In this document: positions 1 to 9,918 of the stretch, in pieces
Layout: each line of letters begins with the position of its first letter
Position numbering within the stretch: the stretch's first letter is position 1
Source: Shimwellia pseudoproteus
GTDB taxonomy: Bacteria > Pseudomonadota > Gammaproteobacteria > Enterobacterales > Enterobacteriaceae
DNA length: 64,000 nt
Direction of reading: 5' to 3'
Assembly: GCF_016415625.1 (NCBI RefSeq)
Contig: NZ_WBXP01000006.1
Coordinates: 59,894 to 123,893 of the forward strand
Made by a program: the position numbers and the translations under genes
The notes under the pieces: generated by a model
Told to the model about the DNA's origin: nothing
Seen by the model: the letters and a program-made list of their open reading frames with translations, nothing else
Database searches by the model: none

Positions 1-213
1 GATCAACAGCCGGAACATATTATTGTGGCGCTGGGCTATGCCTCCTGGGAAAAGGGCCAACTGGAGCGGGAAATCCTGGAAAATGCCTGGCTGACCGCCC
101 CGGCAGATCTCAATATTTTATTTAAAACCCCGATTGCCGATCGCTGGCGCGAAGCGGCAAAACTGATTGGCATTGATATTCACAACATGCCCGTTGAAGC
201 AGGACACGCCTGA
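1..213 (+). CDS. yqgE: YqgE/AlgH family protein, C-terminal part
   Basis: The window opens inside this gene, so only the last 70 codons are present, in frame from base 1 and ending in TGA at 211-213. The visible end, with [14 protein letters not shown] and a closing [13 protein letters not shown], is typical of the C-terminus of the UPF0301 (AlgH/YqgE) family. The molecular role of this family is not settled. The stop overlaps the ATG of ruvX (TGATG), the usual translationally coupled yqgE-ruvX pair of enterics. The start and promoter lie outside the window. Confidence 0.93.
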   Translation, partial: DQQPEHIIVALGYASWEKGQLEREILENAWLTAPADLNILFKTPIADRWREAAKLIGIDIHNMPVEAGHA

Positions 214-632
214 TGAGTAGCGGTACTTTACTGGCCTTTGACTTCGGCACCAAAAGTATTGGTGTCGCCATTGGTCAACGCATTACCGGCACCGCCCGGC
301 CCCTTGCTGCCCTGAAGGCAAAAGACGGTAACCCGGACTGGAACGCCATTGAGCGGCTGCTTAACGAGTGGCAACCCGATGATATTATCGTTGGGCTGCC
401 GTTAAATATGGACGGCACCGAGCAACCGCTGACGGCCCGGGCCCGCAAATTCGCTAACCGCATCCACGGGCGCTTCGGGGTGGCGGTAACCCTGCACGAT
501 GAGCGGTTATCCACTGTCGAAGCCCGCGCCGGCCTGTTTGAGCACGGCGGCTTCCGGGCGCTGGACAAAGGCAGTGTGGATTCCGCCTCTGCGGTGGTTA
601 TCCTCGAAAGCTGGTTCGAACAGCACCCCTGA
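213..632 (+). CDS. ruvX: RuvX/YqgF Holliday junction resolvase-like nuclease
   Basis: Protein of 139 residues with an RNase H-like fold, close to the 138 residues of the E. coli protein. The acidic first strand is visible as [15 protein letters not shown] with Asp10, followed by [15 protein letters not shown] and the DERLSTVEA motif of the active site. The family acts on Holliday junctions in bacteria and has been linked to 16S rRNA 5' maturation; which role dominates here cannot be read from sequence. The ATG overlaps the yqgE stop. The gene is convergent with yggR, 14 bases away. Confidence 0.96.
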   Translation: MSSGTLLAFDFGTKSIGVAIGQRITGTARPLAALKAKDGNPDWNAIERLLNEWQPDDIIVGLPLNMDGTEQPLTARARKFANRIHGRFGVAVTLHDERLSTVEARAGLFEHGGFRALDKGSVDSASAVVILESWFEQHP

Positions 633-646
633 TATCCCCGGCGACG

Positions 647-1630
647 CTAGCACACGATCCCTGCCGCCTGGCGCGCTGCCAGGCTGCCGGCAAAATCCTG
701 CATTCCGGCACCGCGCCCGGTTTGTAACACCCCCGGCAGCTGATGGGTTTTGCCTTCGCGGATAAGGCTCGCCACCGCCGTGGTGTTGATCAGTAACTCA
801 TAAAGCGCGACCCGGCCACCGGCCATGGCCGCCACCAGGCGCTGGGCCAGCACCGCGCACAGGCTCTCCGCCAGTTGGGCCTGGACCAGGCCTTTCTCCG
901 CCGCGGGGAACACATCCACCAGCCGCGACACCGCCTGGCAGGCCCCCCGGGTGTGCAGGGTCGCCAGCACCAAATGGCCCGTCTCTGCCGCCGTGAGGGC
1001 CAGGCGGATGGTGTCCGGGTCCCGCAACTCCCCCAGCAGGATAACATCCGGATCTTCACGCAGCGCCGCGCGCAGCCCCTCCGCAAAGGATAAGCAGTGG
1101 GTGCCAATCTCCCGCTGCTGCACCAGGCCATTGCCCGGCGGGTGCAGATACTCCACCGGATCTTCAAGGCAGACAATATGCCGCCCTTGTTTCGCCAGCG
1201 CCCCCACCATCGCCGCCAGGGTAGTGGATTTGCCGCTGCCGGTCGCCCCGGTGACCAGCAGAATGCCATTCTGGCGGGCCAGAGCCGCCTCCAGGGCTGG
1301 CGGGGGCCCGAGATCCGCCAATAGCGGGCAGCGAGACGGCAGGATACGCAGCGCCAGGGATAACCCCAGCCGCTGGCGGAACGCGTTAGCCCGCAGCCGC
1401 TGGCCGTCTGCCAGGGTGACGGCAAAATCCAGCTGCCCGTGGTGCGCAAATTGCGCCTGCTGCCCGGGAGAGAGCCAGCGCGCCAGCAACTGTTCCGGCG
1501 CAGGCCCGGCAACCGGCGCCGGTTCCAGTTGCCCTGCCCGGCGCCACCAGCAGCCAAAGCCCGCACACAGGTGTAGATCGGAGACATAATGCTTTACACT
1601 AAGGGCCACTAATTTTTCCATTTCAGGCAT
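647..1630 (-). CDS. yggR: PilT-like secretion ATPase YggR
   Basis: Reads as a PilT-type hexameric ATPase of 327 residues. Walker A is GATGSGKS, the Asp box and Walker B lie in EDPDVILLGELRD, and ETGHLVLATLHT follows. In type IV pilus systems PilT drives pilus retraction, but no pilus genes lie nearby, and this copy in enterics is usually an orphan of uncertain function. I place the start at the ATG at 1630 (MPEMEKLVAL) because GGATAG lies just upstream; an ATG at 1621 matches the E. coli N-terminus and is also possible. The frame stays open to 1696, but that stretch is inside yggS. It is divergent from yggS with only 8 bases between starts. Confidence 0.9.
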   Translation of the reverse strand: MPEMEKLVALSVKHYVSDLHLCAGFGCWWRRAGQLEPAPVAGPAPEQLLARWLSPGQQAQFAHHGQLDFAVTLADGQRLRANAFRQRLGLSLALRILPSRCPLLADLGPPPALEAALARQNGILLVTGATGSGKSTTLAAMVGALAKQGRHIVCLEDPVEYLHPPGNGLVQQREIGTHCLSFAEGLRAALREDPDVILLGELRDPDTIRLALTAAETGHLVLATLHTRGACQAVSRLVDVFPAAEKGLVQAQLAESLCAVLAQRLVAAMAGGRVALYELLINTTAVASLIREGKTHQLPGVLQTGRGAGMQDFAGSLAARQAAGIVC

Positions 1631-1638
1631 CGCTATCC

Positions 1639-2343
1639 ATGAATCACATTGCCGACAATTTAGCGCAGGTTCATCAACGGATCTCTGCCGCTGCACAGCG
1701 TTGCGGCAGAGCTCCTGAAGACGTTACCCTGCTTGCAGTCAGTAAAACCAAACCTGCGAGTGATATCGAACACGCCATTGCCGCTGGCCAGCGCGCCTTT
1801 GGTGAAAACTATGTTCAGGAAGGGGTGGATAAAATCCGCTATTTCCAGCAACAGGGTCAGCAGGATCTGGTGTGGCACTTTATTGGCCCGCTGCAGTCCA
1901 ACAAAAGCCGCCTGGTGGCGGAACACTTTGACTGGTGCCACACCGTGGACCGGCTGAAGATAGCCACCCGGCTCAGCGAGCAGCGCCCGGCGGGGATGCC
2001 GCCGCTAAATGTGCTGATCCAGATAAATATCAGTGATGAATCCAGTAAGTCCGGGATCGCGCTGAGTGAGCTGGACGCTCTGGCCGACCAGGTCGCCGCA
2101 TTACCGGGCCTGGTACTGCGCGGCCTGATGGCTATCCCGGCGCCAGAGCCGGACTACCAGCGCCAGTTTGCTGTCGCCAGCCAGATGGCCCAGGCGTTAC
2201 AGGGCATTCAGGCCCGCCACCCGAGTGCAGATACACTGTCACTGGGCATGACCGATGACATGGACGCCGCCATTGCGGCTGGCAGCACCATGGTGCGCAT
2301 TGGAACCGCAATTTTCGGCGCGCGCAATTACGCCGCACGCTAA
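1639..2343 (+). CDS. yggS: PLP homeostasis protein YggS (PipY/PLPBP)
   Basis: Protein of 234 residues with the single-domain alanine racemase-like barrel of the YggS/PLPBP family. Lys36, in LLAVSKTKP, is the expected Schiff-base lysine for pyridoxal phosphate. HFIGPLQSNK and the phosphate-binding end SLGMTDDMDAAIAAGSTMVR are also seen. The family has no known enzyme activity and buffers PLP and affects amino-acid metabolism. It starts an apparent operon yggS-yggT-yggU-rdgB-hemW, with 17 bases to yggT. Its start is nearly back-to-back with yggR, so the two promoters must lie inside each other's coding sequence. Confidence 0.96.
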   Translation: MNHIADNLAQVHQRISAAAQRCGRAPEDVTLLAVSKTKPASDIEHAIAAGQRAFGENYVQEGVDKIRYFQQQGQQDLVWHFIGPLQSNKSRLVAEHFDWCHTVDRLKIATRLSEQRPAGMPPLNVLIQINISDESSKSGIALSELDALADQVAALPGLVLRGLMAIPAPEPDYQRQFAVASQMAQALQGIQARHPSADTLSLGMTDDMDAAIAAGSTMVRIGTAIFGARNYAAR

Positions 2344-2360
2344 CAACACAGAGGAACGCC

Positions 2361-2915
2361 ATGCTGACGTTGACTTTTTTGGTCAAAACTATCATTGAAC
2401 TGTACGTCATGGTTCTGCTGCTGCGCATTTGGATGCAGTGGTCCCGTTGCGACTTTTACAATCCTTTTTCCCAGTTTATTGTCAAAATCACCCAGCCGAT
2501 CATTGGGCCATTACGCCGGATAATCCCGTCCGTGGGGCCGATTGATACCGCCTCGCTGCTGCTGGCGTTTATTCTGACCACGATTAAGTATCCGGCGCTG
2601 TTGTTGATTCAGGCCGGGGTGATCAGTCTGGACCCAATGAACCTGCTGGTTGGCCTGCTTTCCTTGCTGAAAGCCGCCGGGAGCCTGGTGTTCTGGGCTA
2701 TCATTATCCGCTCCCTGATGAGCTGGATAAGCCAGGGCCGCAGCCCGATTGAGTATGTGCTGATGCAGCTGACCGAGCCGATGATGGCCCCGATTCGCCG
2801 GATTATCCCGGCCATGAGCGGTATCGACTTTTCGGCAATGGGTGTCATTCTGGTGCTGTACTTCCTGAACTATCTGGGGATGGATCTGTTTCCGGGGCTC
2901 TGGTATTTACTGTGA
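2361..2915 (+). CDS. yggT: YggT family integral membrane protein
   Basis: A 184-residue hydrophobic protein made of two similar YGGT halves. Each half carries a membrane segment followed by a PxMGPIRRIIP-like stretch: [18 protein letters not shown] near residue 50 and [18 protein letters not shown] near residue 140. This internal duplication is normal for the enteric protein. The inner-membrane role is poorly defined, with reported links to osmotic or potassium-related phenotypes. An AGAGGA ribosome site precedes the ATG. The stop overlaps the GTG start of yggU (GTGA). Confidence 0.93.
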   Translation: MLTLTFLVKTIIELYVMVLLLRIWMQWSRCDFYNPFSQFIVKITQPIIGPLRRIIPSVGPIDTASLLLAFILTTIKYPALLLIQAGVISLDPMNLLVGLLSLLKAAGSLVFWAIIIRSLMSWISQGRSPIEYVLMQLTEPMMAPIRRIIPAMSGIDFSAMGVILVLYFLNYLGMDLFPGLWYLL

Positions 2916-3199
2916 GTGCCGTTAGCCAGACAGACGCCGGGCTGGTGCTGCGGCTGTATATTCAGCCAAAGGCCAGCCGCGACGCCATTGTGGGGCTCCA
3001 CGGCGACGAGCTCAAAGTCGCCATTACCGCCCCACCGGTCGATGGGCAGGCCAATGCCCATCTGACCAAATACCTCGCCAAACAATTCCGGGTGGCAAAA
3101 AGCCAGGTCGCCATTGAAAAAGGTGAACTGGGCCGCCACAAACAGGTGCTGATTAGTCAGCCACAGCAGATCCCCGCCGCCGTGGCGGCGCTGCTGTAA
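2912..3199 (+). CDS. yggU: DUF167 family protein YggU
   Basis: A 95-residue protein of the DUF167/YggU family. The conserved [19 protein letters not shown] and [17 protein letters not shown] segments, and the [14 protein letters not shown] segment [13 protein letters not shown], are visible. No biochemical role is established. The start is GTG at 2912, overlapping the yggT stop in a GTGA arrangement, so the two are probably translationally coupled. A short gap of 28 bases with an AGGA-type site leads to rdgB. Confidence 0.93.
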   Translation: MSAVSQTDAGLVLRLYIQPKASRDAIVGLHGDELKVAITAPPVDGQANAHLTKYLAKQFRVAKSQVAIEKGELGRHKQVLISQPQQIPAAVAALL

Positions 3200-3227
3200 A
3201 CCACGTTGTAACCACAGGATCTCTCTG

Positions 3228-3821
3228 ATGCAAAAAGTTGTCCTCGCCACCGGTAACGCCGGGAAAGTGCGTGAGCTGGCCGATCTGCTGGGTAATTTCG
3301 GCCTCGATATCGTCGCCCAGACCGAGATGGGCGTCGAGTCTGCCGACGAAACCGGGCTGACCTTTATTGAAAACGCCATTCTGAAGGCTCGCCACGCGGC
3401 CCAGATTACCGGCCTGCCCGCCATTGCCGATGACTCCGGGCTGGCGGTGGATGCCCTGGGGGGTGCCCCGGGGATCTACTCTGCCCGTTACGCCGGGGAA
3501 GACGCCAGCGATCGGCAAAACCTCGAGAAGCTGCTGGATGCCATGCAAGACGTGCCCGACGACCAGCGTACCGCCCGCTTCCATTGTGTACTGGTCTATC
3601 TGCGCCACGCCGCCGATCCAACCCCGCTGGTCTGCCACGGTAGCTGGGAAGGCCAGATCACCCGCACACCGGCCGGTGAAGGCGGCTTCGGCTATGATCC
3701 TATCTTCTTTGTCCCCGGTGAAGGGAAAACCGCGGCGGCGTTAACCCGTGATGAAAAACGCGCAATCTCCCACCGTGGCCAGGCGCTGAAACTGTTACTG
3801 GAAGCAATGCGCCATGGCTGA
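3228..3821 (+). CDS. rdgB: dITP/XTP pyrophosphatase RdgB (Ham1 family)
   Basis: Hydrolyses dITP, ITP and XTP to the monophosphates, cleaning damaged purines out of the nucleotide pool. The 197-residue length equals that of the E. coli enzyme. Family motifs are in order: the N-terminal [12 protein letters not shown] substrate loop, [21 protein letters not shown] and the C-terminal SHRGQALK. The gene lies inside the yggS-hemW cluster and its last 8 bases overlap the start of hemW, so coupled translation is likely. Confidence 0.97.
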   Translation: MQKVVLATGNAGKVRELADLLGNFGLDIVAQTEMGVESADETGLTFIENAILKARHAAQITGLPAIADDSGLAVDALGGAPGIYSARYAGEDASDRQNLEKLLDAMQDVPDDQRTARFHCVLVYLRHAADPTPLVCHGSWEGQITRTPAGEGGFGYDPIFFVPGEGKTAAALTRDEKRAISHRGQALKLLLEAMRHG

Positions 3822-4962
3822 GCTGCCTCCCCTGAGCCTGTACATTCATATTCCGTGGTGCGTGCAGAAGTGCCCTTACTGTGATTTCAACTCTCACGCC
3901 CTGAAGGGTGACGTGCCCCACGACGACTACGTGCGGCATTTATTGCGCGATCTGGACCATGATGCGCCCTGGGCTCAGGGACGCGCCATTCAAACTATCT
4001 TTATCGGCGGCGGTACCCCCAGCCTGCTGAGTGGGGAGGCGATGCAAGCCTTGCTGGACGGGGTTCGCGCCCGGCTCCCGCTGGCCGCCAGCGCCGAAAT
4101 CACCATGGAAGCCAACCCGGGTACCGTTGAGGCGGACCGCTTCGCCCGCTACCACCAGGCCGGGGTAAACCGGATTTCCATTGGGGTACAAAGCTTCAGC
4201 GCCGAAAAGCTGACCCGCCTGGGCCGGATCCACGGGCCAGAAGAGGCTAAACGCGCCGCCGCCATGGCCAGCAACCTGGGGCTGCGCAGTTTTAACCTCG
4301 ATCTGATGCACGGCCTGCCGGACCAGTCCCTGGAAGAGGCACTGGATGATTTGCGCCAGGCCATTGCGCTGCGCCCGCCGCACCTCTCCTGGTATCAGTT
4401 GACCATTGAACCCAATACCCTGTTTGGCTCCCGCCCGCCGGTGCTGCCGGATGACGACGCCCTGTGGGATATCTTCGAGCAGGGTCACCAGTTACTCAGC
4501 GCCGCCGGGTATCAGCAGTATGAGACTTCCGCCTATGCCCTGCCCGGCTACCAGTGCCAGCACAACCTGAACTACTGGCGCTTCGGGGATTATCTGGGCA
4601 TCGGCTGTGGTGCCCACGGCAAAATCACCTTCCCGGACGGGCGTATCCTGCGCACCGCGAAGACCCGGCATCCCCGGGGATATCTGGCCGGGAAATACCT
4701 TGACCGCCAGCGGGATGTGGCAACCGAAGATAAGCCGTTCGAATTTTTTATGAACCGCTTTCGCCTGCTGGAAGCCGCCCCCCGGGCGGACTTCTCCCGC
4801 TTTACCGGGCTGGATGAGCAGGTGATTCGGCCACAGATAACCGCTGCCCTTACGGCGGGTTATATCACCGAAAGCGCCAGCCACTGGCAGATAACCGCCC
4901 ACGGCAAGCTGTTTCTCAATTCGCTACTGGAATTGTTCCTGGCGGAAGAAGAAGCGGACTAG
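3814..4962 (+). CDS. hemW: Radical SAM heme chaperone HemW
   Basis: A 382-residue radical SAM protein with the cluster motif CVQKCPYC, in which Cys16, Cys20 and Cys23 bind the 4Fe-4S cluster. GGGTPS follows as the SAM-contacting segment, and a HemN C-terminal domain closes the protein. Despite its similarity to coproporphyrinogen III oxidase HemN, this family lacks that oxidase activity and acts as a heme chaperone. ATG at 3814 overlaps the end of rdgB. It is the last gene of the run and is followed by a clear terminator. Confidence 0.95.
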   Translation: MAELPPLSLYIHIPWCVQKCPYCDFNSHALKGDVPHDDYVRHLLRDLDHDAPWAQGRAIQTIFIGGGTPSLLSGEAMQALLDGVRARLPLAASAEITMEANPGTVEADRFARYHQAGVNRISIGVQSFSAEKLTRLGRIHGPEEAKRAAAMASNLGLRSFNLDLMHGLPDQSLEEALDDLRQAIALRPPHLSWYQLTIEPNTLFGSRPPVLPDDDALWDIFEQGHQLLSAAGYQQYETSAYALPGYQCQHNLNYWRFGDYLGIGCGAHGKITFPDGRILRTAKTRHPRGYLAGKYLDRQRDVATEDKPFEFFMNRFRLLEAAPRADFSRFTGLDEQVIRPQITAALTAGYITESASHWQITAHGKLFLNSLLELFLAEEEAD

Positions 4963-4971
4963 CAGACAGAG

Positions 4972-5003
4972 AAAGACGGGTATCGGGCGATGCCCGTCTT
5001 TCA
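4972..5003 (+). terminator. Rho-independent terminator after hemW
   Basis: Inverted repeat AAGACGGG (4973-4980) and CCCGTCTT (4993-5000), with an inner GGGC/GCCC pairing option, followed by TTTC. It lies 10 bases after the hemW stop and before the convergent ftsP. Confidence 0.8.
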
Positions 5004-5025
5004 CGAGGCTTAAGGGGCACGAGGA

Positions 5026-6441
5026 TTAAGGGGCCGGGGAAACCAGCAACTGGCCAATGGAACCCCGATCGGCCATTTCCAGGGTCTGGCTGGCGTACAG
5101 GAACGGGAAGTGTTCCCAGGAAGGCTGACCAAAGTAGACCAGTAACTCCACCTGCCCATCAACCCAGACAGTATCCTTCCAGCCGCGATCTTCCGGTAAC
5201 GGTGCCGCGCCATTGACGTTGCGCACCAGGAATGACACCCCTTCAATATGGAACGACTGCGGCGAATCCGAGCGAATATTCCAGCGCTCCCAGGTCCCCT
5301 GGCGGGTACGGATATCCACCCGTTTCATGTCCCACAGCTGGCCGTTGATCCCCGGATCGTCGGTCAGATTGATATCGCGGCTGGCAGAGGCTGCCCCGCC
5401 GATAATTTCATCGGGTAGCAGGCGAGTGGGTAAGGTATCGGTCACCAGCGGCAGCAACCCGGTGGGACGCAGGGTCAGTACCAGGGTGGACACCAGGATA
5501 CTGGACGGCTCAAAGAACCCGCGAATGCGGTCCATGATACCGGCGGCCTCACCACAGGTGATAGACACCTCGTTACCGTCCGTCATATCGACCAGGATCT
5601 CCCGGCGTTCCCCGGGTGCCAGTGACAATTGCTGGACAGAAACCGGGGCCGGTAAAAAGCCTTGATCACCGGCAATAACGTGCAGCGGGCGGGCATCGCT
5701 CATCTTCAGCAGATAACGCCGGGAGTTGGACGCATTGAGCAGGCGCAGGCGCACCCACCCCCGGGAGACTTCCACATACGGGCTCTGTACCCCGTTAGCC
5801 AGCAGAGTATCCCCCACAAAGCCACCGCTGCCGGGTTCTTTATATTCCGGCGTGCCGAAGTTATCCAGCCGCTTATCCTGAATAATCACCGGAAAGTCAT
5901 CCACCCCGTAGTGATTAGGCACCGGCAGGGATTTGCTGACCTCATCTTCCACCAGCCACATCCCACACAGCCCTTTGTATACCTGCTGGGCGGTGCGGTT
6001 AGGGGTATTGGCGTGATACCAGAGCGTGGCCGCCTGCTGGCGGATCGGCAATACCGGCGCCCAGTCAGCGTTGGGGGACATCATCCGGGGCGCGCCGCCC
6101 ATCAGGGGGCCGGGGACCTGCAAACCGCTGACCGTCATGGCGACGTTTTCTGTCAGTCGGTTGCTGTAAATCATTTTGACATCATCCCCGCTCCACACGC
6201 GGATGGTGGGCCCCATATAGCGGCCATTAAACCCCCACACCTGGGCCTTACCTAAACCGCTGGTAAAAGCCCAGTGCGCCCGCTGCATGGTCAGAAAAAG
6301 CGGCTGACCGCGGCGGGATTCCAGCAGCGGGGGAACCGGTAACGGTGGCTGCTGGCTTGCTGCGTTTGCCCTCAGTGGCACCGCGCCTGCGCAAAGCGCA
6401 ACACCTGATGCCTGAATAAACTGCCGCCGACTGAGTGACAT
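5026..6441 (-). CDS. ftsP: Cell division protein FtsP (SufI), multicopper oxidase-like
   Basis: A 471-residue periplasmic protein exported by Tat. The twin-arginine signal SRRQFIQ has Arg5-Arg6, followed by a hydrophobic stretch and a cleavage-like AQANA-type site (LRANAAS). The body is three cupredoxin domains as in multicopper oxidases, but the copper-ligand His clusters are largely absent, as in E. coli FtsP. It stabilises the divisome under stress and is a classical Tat substrate. It is followed 104 bases upstream on the same strand by plsC; the same ftsP-plsC-parC order occurs in E. coli. It converges with hemW, a neighbour it does not have in E. coli. Confidence 0.95.
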   Translation of the reverse strand: MSLSRRQFIQASGVALCAGAVPLRANAASQQPPLPVPPLLESRRGQPLFLTMQRAHWAFTSGLGKAQVWGFNGRYMGPTIRVWSGDDVKMIYSNRLTENVAMTVSGLQVPGPLMGGAPRMMSPNADWAPVLPIRQQAATLWYHANTPNRTAQQVYKGLCGMWLVEDEVSKSLPVPNHYGVDDFPVIIQDKRLDNFGTPEYKEPGSGGFVGDTLLANGVQSPYVEVSRGWVRLRLLNASNSRRYLLKMSDARPLHVIAGDQGFLPAPVSVQQLSLAPGERREILVDMTDGNEVSITCGEAAGIMDRIRGFFEPSSILVSTLVLTLRPTGLLPLVTDTLPTRLLPDEIIGGAASASRDINLTDDPGINGQLWDMKRVDIRTRQGTWERWNIRSDSPQSFHIEGVSFLVRNVNGAAPLPEDRGWKDTVWVDGQVELLVYFGQPSWEHFPFLYASQTLEMADRGSIGQLLVSPAP

Positions 6442-6545
6442 AATTGCTCCGTGTAAGACTCTCTGAAGAGCGGCGTCTACGCGCGCCGCAAGACATAAAA
6501 AATAAACCTAATGGTGACCATGCTGCCCGGCCATCCGTTGCGTGA

Positions 6546-7304
6546 TCAGCGGGCTTCTTTTTTTCTGGCTACCTTTCCGGCCGCTTCCCGCTCAGCAACT
6601 TCCGCATTGAGCTGGTTAATTTTCTCTTCCATAAGCTGACGGCAGTGGGCAGACAGCTCGCGCACCTGATCTTTCCCGTAACCGGACGTATCAATAGGCG
6701 GCAGCATCTCAACAATAACCAGCCCGTTATTCCAGCGGTTAAGTTTGATCTTGTTATTGGTATTGGAAACACACACCGGAATAATCGGCACCCCGGCAGC
6801 AATGGCGGCGTGAAATGCCCCGGTTTTAAACGGCAGCAGCCCGCGGCCCCGGCTACGGGTCCCTTCCGGGAACATCCAGATAGAAATCTTACGGCGTTTA
6901 AACTGCTTAACCACCTGGGCAATGGTGCTGTGTGCCTTGGCGCGGTTATTTCGGTCAATCAACAGGTTACCGGTCAGCCAGTATAGCTGGCCAAACAGGG
7001 GGATCCAGATCAGGCTCTTTTTACCTACGGCAACCGTCGGGGGCAGCACGATACTGGATGCGGTGATCATATCGTAATTATTTTGGTGGTTACCGATGTA
7101 AATCGCATTACCAAACTTGTCAGCCCCGGCAGGATAGCGGGTCTCAACACGCAGCCCAAATAAAGGATGCATGCGCCCAAACAGGTGGCCGAAGGTCGCT
7201 ACATGACGCGGGTTGCGCGGGCTAAACAAACACCAAATGGATCCCAGAACACAAACCAGAATGCAGTAAATAACAACAATAATAAAACGAACAATAGCTA
7301 GCAT
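6546..7304 (-). CDS. plsC: 1-acyl-sn-glycerol-3-phosphate acyltransferase PlsC
   Basis: Acylates lysophosphatidic acid to phosphatidic acid in phospholipid synthesis at the inner membrane. The 252-residue protein has an N-terminal membrane helix (residues 4-27). The HX4D catalytic motif NHQNNYD has His73 and Asp78, and FPEGTRS with Glu147 binds the glycerol phosphate. The C-terminal tail is charged (AGKVARKKEAR) and slightly longer than in E. coli. parC lies upstream on the same strand with a 209-base gap. Confidence 0.96.
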   Translation of the reverse strand: MLAIVRFIIVVIYCILVCVLGSIWCLFSPRNPRHVATFGHLFGRMHPLFGLRVETRYPAGADKFGNAIYIGNHQNNYDMITASSIVLPPTVAVGKKSLIWIPLFGQLYWLTGNLLIDRNNRAKAHSTIAQVVKQFKRRKISIWMFPEGTRSRGRGLLPFKTGAFHAAIAAGVPIIPVCVSNTNNKIKLNRWNNGLVIVEMLPPIDTSGYGKDQVRELSAHCRQLMEEKINQLNAEVAEREAAGKVARKKEAR

Positions 7305-7448
7305 AACGACCTCAGAAGCATAACGCCGGTGTCAGTATACCGATTCCATAACAAAAAACACCGGAAAGCATAAGTGCGCCACAAGGCCCGACCCAGGCGC
7401 TAAAATAATACGGAGAACAGACGTTTTTGCGTATCGTACTGGCCCGAA

Positions 7449-7465
7449 AGTACTGCGCCAGTACG
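7449..7465 (-). terminator. Possible terminator downstream of parC
   Basis: A perfect inverted repeat GTACTG-CGC-CAGTAC at 7450-7464 lies 50 bases after the parC stop on the minus strand, followed in that direction by TTTCGGG. The T tract is short, so termination strength is doubtful. A second GC-rich inverted repeat (CCGGGCC/GGCCCCGG) sits at about 7481-7503. Confidence 0.35.
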
Positions 7466-7513
7466 GCTCACCGTTCAGTCGCCGGGCCAGTTATCCGGCC
7501 CCGGATGATGGCA

Positions 7514-9778
7514 TTACTCCTCGTCAGTGGCGGCCCGTGCCGGGGCGTCAATTTCCACCCGATCAATCCGCTGTAAACCACGCATCAGCGTGCCGCGACG
7601 CCCGCGTTCCCCGCGTACCTTTTGCAGCTCTTCCGGGCGCAATTTCAGCTTACGTTTACCTACGTGGATAGTCAGCGAACTTTGCGGTGGCAGAATATAC
7701 AGATGCACCAGGCTATCTGCGCCGCTGGCGGCCTCTGCCGACGGGATGGAAATAATCTTATTCCCTTTCCCGCGGGAGAGCTGCGGCAGATCCCCAACCG
7801 GGAACATCAGCATCCGGCCAGCGGCGGTGATGGCCAGCAACAGATCCTGTTCATTCTCGATCCGTACCGGGGAGAGCACTTTCGCGTTCTCCGGCAGGGT
7901 GATAACGGTTTTACCGACCCGGTTACGGGCGACAAGATCCGCAAAAGTACACACGAAGCCATAGCCCGCATCCGACGCCATCAGCAGTTTCTGGTCATCG
8001 CTCTCCATCAGTAACTGCTCAACCACCGCCCCTGGCGGCAGGGTCAATTTACCGGTAATCGGCTCACCCTGGCCGCGGGCAGACGGTAAGGTTATCGGAT
8101 CCAGCGCATAGCTGCGCCCGGTGGAGTCAATAAATACCACCGGCTGATTACTTTTCCCTTTCGCCTCGGCCAGGTAGCTGTCCCCGGCTTTGTAATTCAG
8201 CCCCTGGGCGTCGATATCATGGCCCTTCGCACTGCGCACCCAGCCCATCTGTGACAAGACAATGGTGACCGGCTCAGACGGCAACATGTCGTGCTCGCTC
8301 ATGGCCTTCGCTTCTTCACGCTCCTGGAGCGGCGAGCGGCGGTCATCGCCAAAGGCGTCCGCATCGGCCTGGATCTCTTTCTTGAGCAGGGTATTCATTT
8401 TGCGTTCCGAGCCCAGGATCCCCTGGAGCTGGTCGCGTTCTTTCTCGAGGTCGCTCTGCTCGCCGCGGATTTTCACTTCTTCCAGTTTGGCGAGGTGGCG
8501 CAATTTCAGTTCGAGGATGGCCTCTGCCTGGGTTTCACTGAGTTCAAAACGGGACATCAGCACCGGCTTGGGCTCATCCTCACTGCGGATGATATGAATA
8601 ACCTCATCAATATTGAGGAATGCGGTGAGCAAACCGTCGAGGATATGTAACCGTTTCAGTACCTTCTGCAGGCGATAGTTCAGGCGGCGGCGTACCGTGT
8701 CGCGGCGGAATACCAGCCACTCATTGAGGATTTGCAGCAGGTCTTTCACCGCCGGGCGGCCGTCCAGGCCAATCATATTCAAATTGACCCGGTAGCTTTT
8801 TTCCAGATCGGTGGTGGCAAACAGATGGTTCATCACCTGTTCCATGTCCACCCGATTAGAACGCGGCACAATCACCAGCCGGGTGGGGTTCTCATGGTCA
8901 GATTCATCCCGCAGATCGTCCACCATTGGCAGCTTTTTAGCCCGCATCTGGTTAGCAATCTGCTCCAGTACCCGGGCGCCGGATACCTGATGCGGCAGCG
9001 CGGTGATAACCATCGCGCCGTCTTCTTTTTTCCATACCGCGCGCATCCGCACCGAACCGCGACCATTCTGGTAGATTTTGCGGATTTCCGACCGGGAGGT
9101 AATAATCTCCGCCTCGGTGGGGTAATCCGGCCCCTGGATAATATCCAGCAGTTGATCCAGAGACGCTTTCGGCTCATCAATCAGGGTGATTGCCGCCTGG
9201 GCGACTTCACGCAGGTTATGGGGCGGAATGTCGGTGGCCATCCCTACCGCGATGCCGGTAGTGCCGTTCAGCAGGATATTTGGCAGGCGGGCGGGCAGCA
9301 TTTTCGGCTCGTCCAGGGTGCCGTCAAAGTTCGGCACATAATCTACCGTGCCCTGGCCCAGTTCCCCCAGCAGCACGCTGGCATATTTCGACAGCCGGGA
9401 TTCGGTATAACGCATGGCGGCGAAAGACTTCGGATCATCCGGCGCCCCCCAGTTCCCCTGCCCGTCTACCAGCGGGTAGCGGTAAGAAAATGGCTGCGCC
9501 ATCAGCACCATCGCTTCATAGCAGGCGCTGTCGCCGTGGGGGTGATATTTACCCAGAACGTCACCCACAGTACGGGCCGATTTTTTAAACTTGGCGCTGG
9601 CGTTCAGGCCCAGCTCAGACATGGCATACACTATACGACGCTGAACCGGCTTCAGCCCATCACCGATAAACGGCAAGGCGCGGTCCATGATGACGTACAT
9701 GGAGTAGTTCAGGTAGGCGTTTTCGGTGAATTCGTGCAGCGCCTGGCGCTCTGCACCATCATGAGTCAGATCGCTCAT
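7514..9778 (-). CDS. parC: DNA topoisomerase IV subunit A ParC
   Basis: Subunit A of topoisomerase IV, which decatenates daughter chromosomes with ParE. The length is 754 residues, against 752 in E. coli. The catalytic tyrosine is in [11 protein letters not shown] (Tyr124). The quinolone pocket reads [12 protein letters not shown], with Ser84 and Glu88 matching wild-type Ser80 and Glu84 of E. coli, so no common resistance substitution is present. The C-terminal beta-pinwheel domain follows from about residue 490. parE is present at 12072 on the same strand, separated by three genes on the plus strand. Confidence 0.97.
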   Translation of the reverse strand: MSDLTHDGAERQALHEFTENAYLNYSMYVIMDRALPFIGDGLKPVQRRIVYAMSELGLNASAKFKKSARTVGDVLGKYHPHGDSACYEAMVLMAQPFSYRYPLVDGQGNWGAPDDPKSFAAMRYTESRLSKYASVLLGELGQGTVDYVPNFDGTLDEPKMLPARLPNILLNGTTGIAVGMATDIPPHNLREVAQAAITLIDEPKASLDQLLDIIQGPDYPTEAEIITSRSEIRKIYQNGRGSVRMRAVWKKEDGAMVITALPHQVSGARVLEQIANQMRAKKLPMVDDLRDESDHENPTRLVIVPRSNRVDMEQVMNHLFATTDLEKSYRVNLNMIGLDGRPAVKDLLQILNEWLVFRRDTVRRRLNYRLQKVLKRLHILDGLLTAFLNIDEVIHIIRSEDEPKPVLMSRFELSETQAEAILELKLRHLAKLEEVKIRGEQSDLEKERDQLQGILGSERKMNTLLKKEIQADADAFGDDRRSPLQEREEAKAMSEHDMLPSEPVTIVLSQMGWVRSAKGHDIDAQGLNYKAGDSYLAEAKGKSNQPVVFIDSTGRSYALDPITLPSARGQGEPITGKLTLPPGAVVEQLLMESDDQKLLMASDAGYGFVCTFADLVARNRVGKTVITLPENAKVLSPVRIENEQDLLLAITAAGRMLMFPVGDLPQLSRGKGNKIISIPSAEAASGADSLVHLYILPPQSSLTIHVGKRKLKLRPEELQKVRGERGRRGTLMRGLQRIDRVEIDAPARAATDEE

Positions 9779-9918
9779 TATTGGTTATTGTCCTCAAGCT
9801 CGCGTGCAGTGGCGGTAAAATTACGGCCAGAATGGCGTTGATAGTACCTTATCTGGCGCCCAGAGCACAGCGACGCTGAGGTAAACTGTACGCCTCAGTG
9901 ATTTTACAGGTTGTTACC

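Noticed and set aside
825..1589. A 254-codon plus-strand frame opposite yggR
   Set aside because: It is an antisense shadow of a GC-rich gene whose minus-strand product has all PilT motifs.
7514..9778. Quinolone-resistance substitutions in ParC
   Set aside because: The positions equivalent to Ser80 and Glu84 are wild type.
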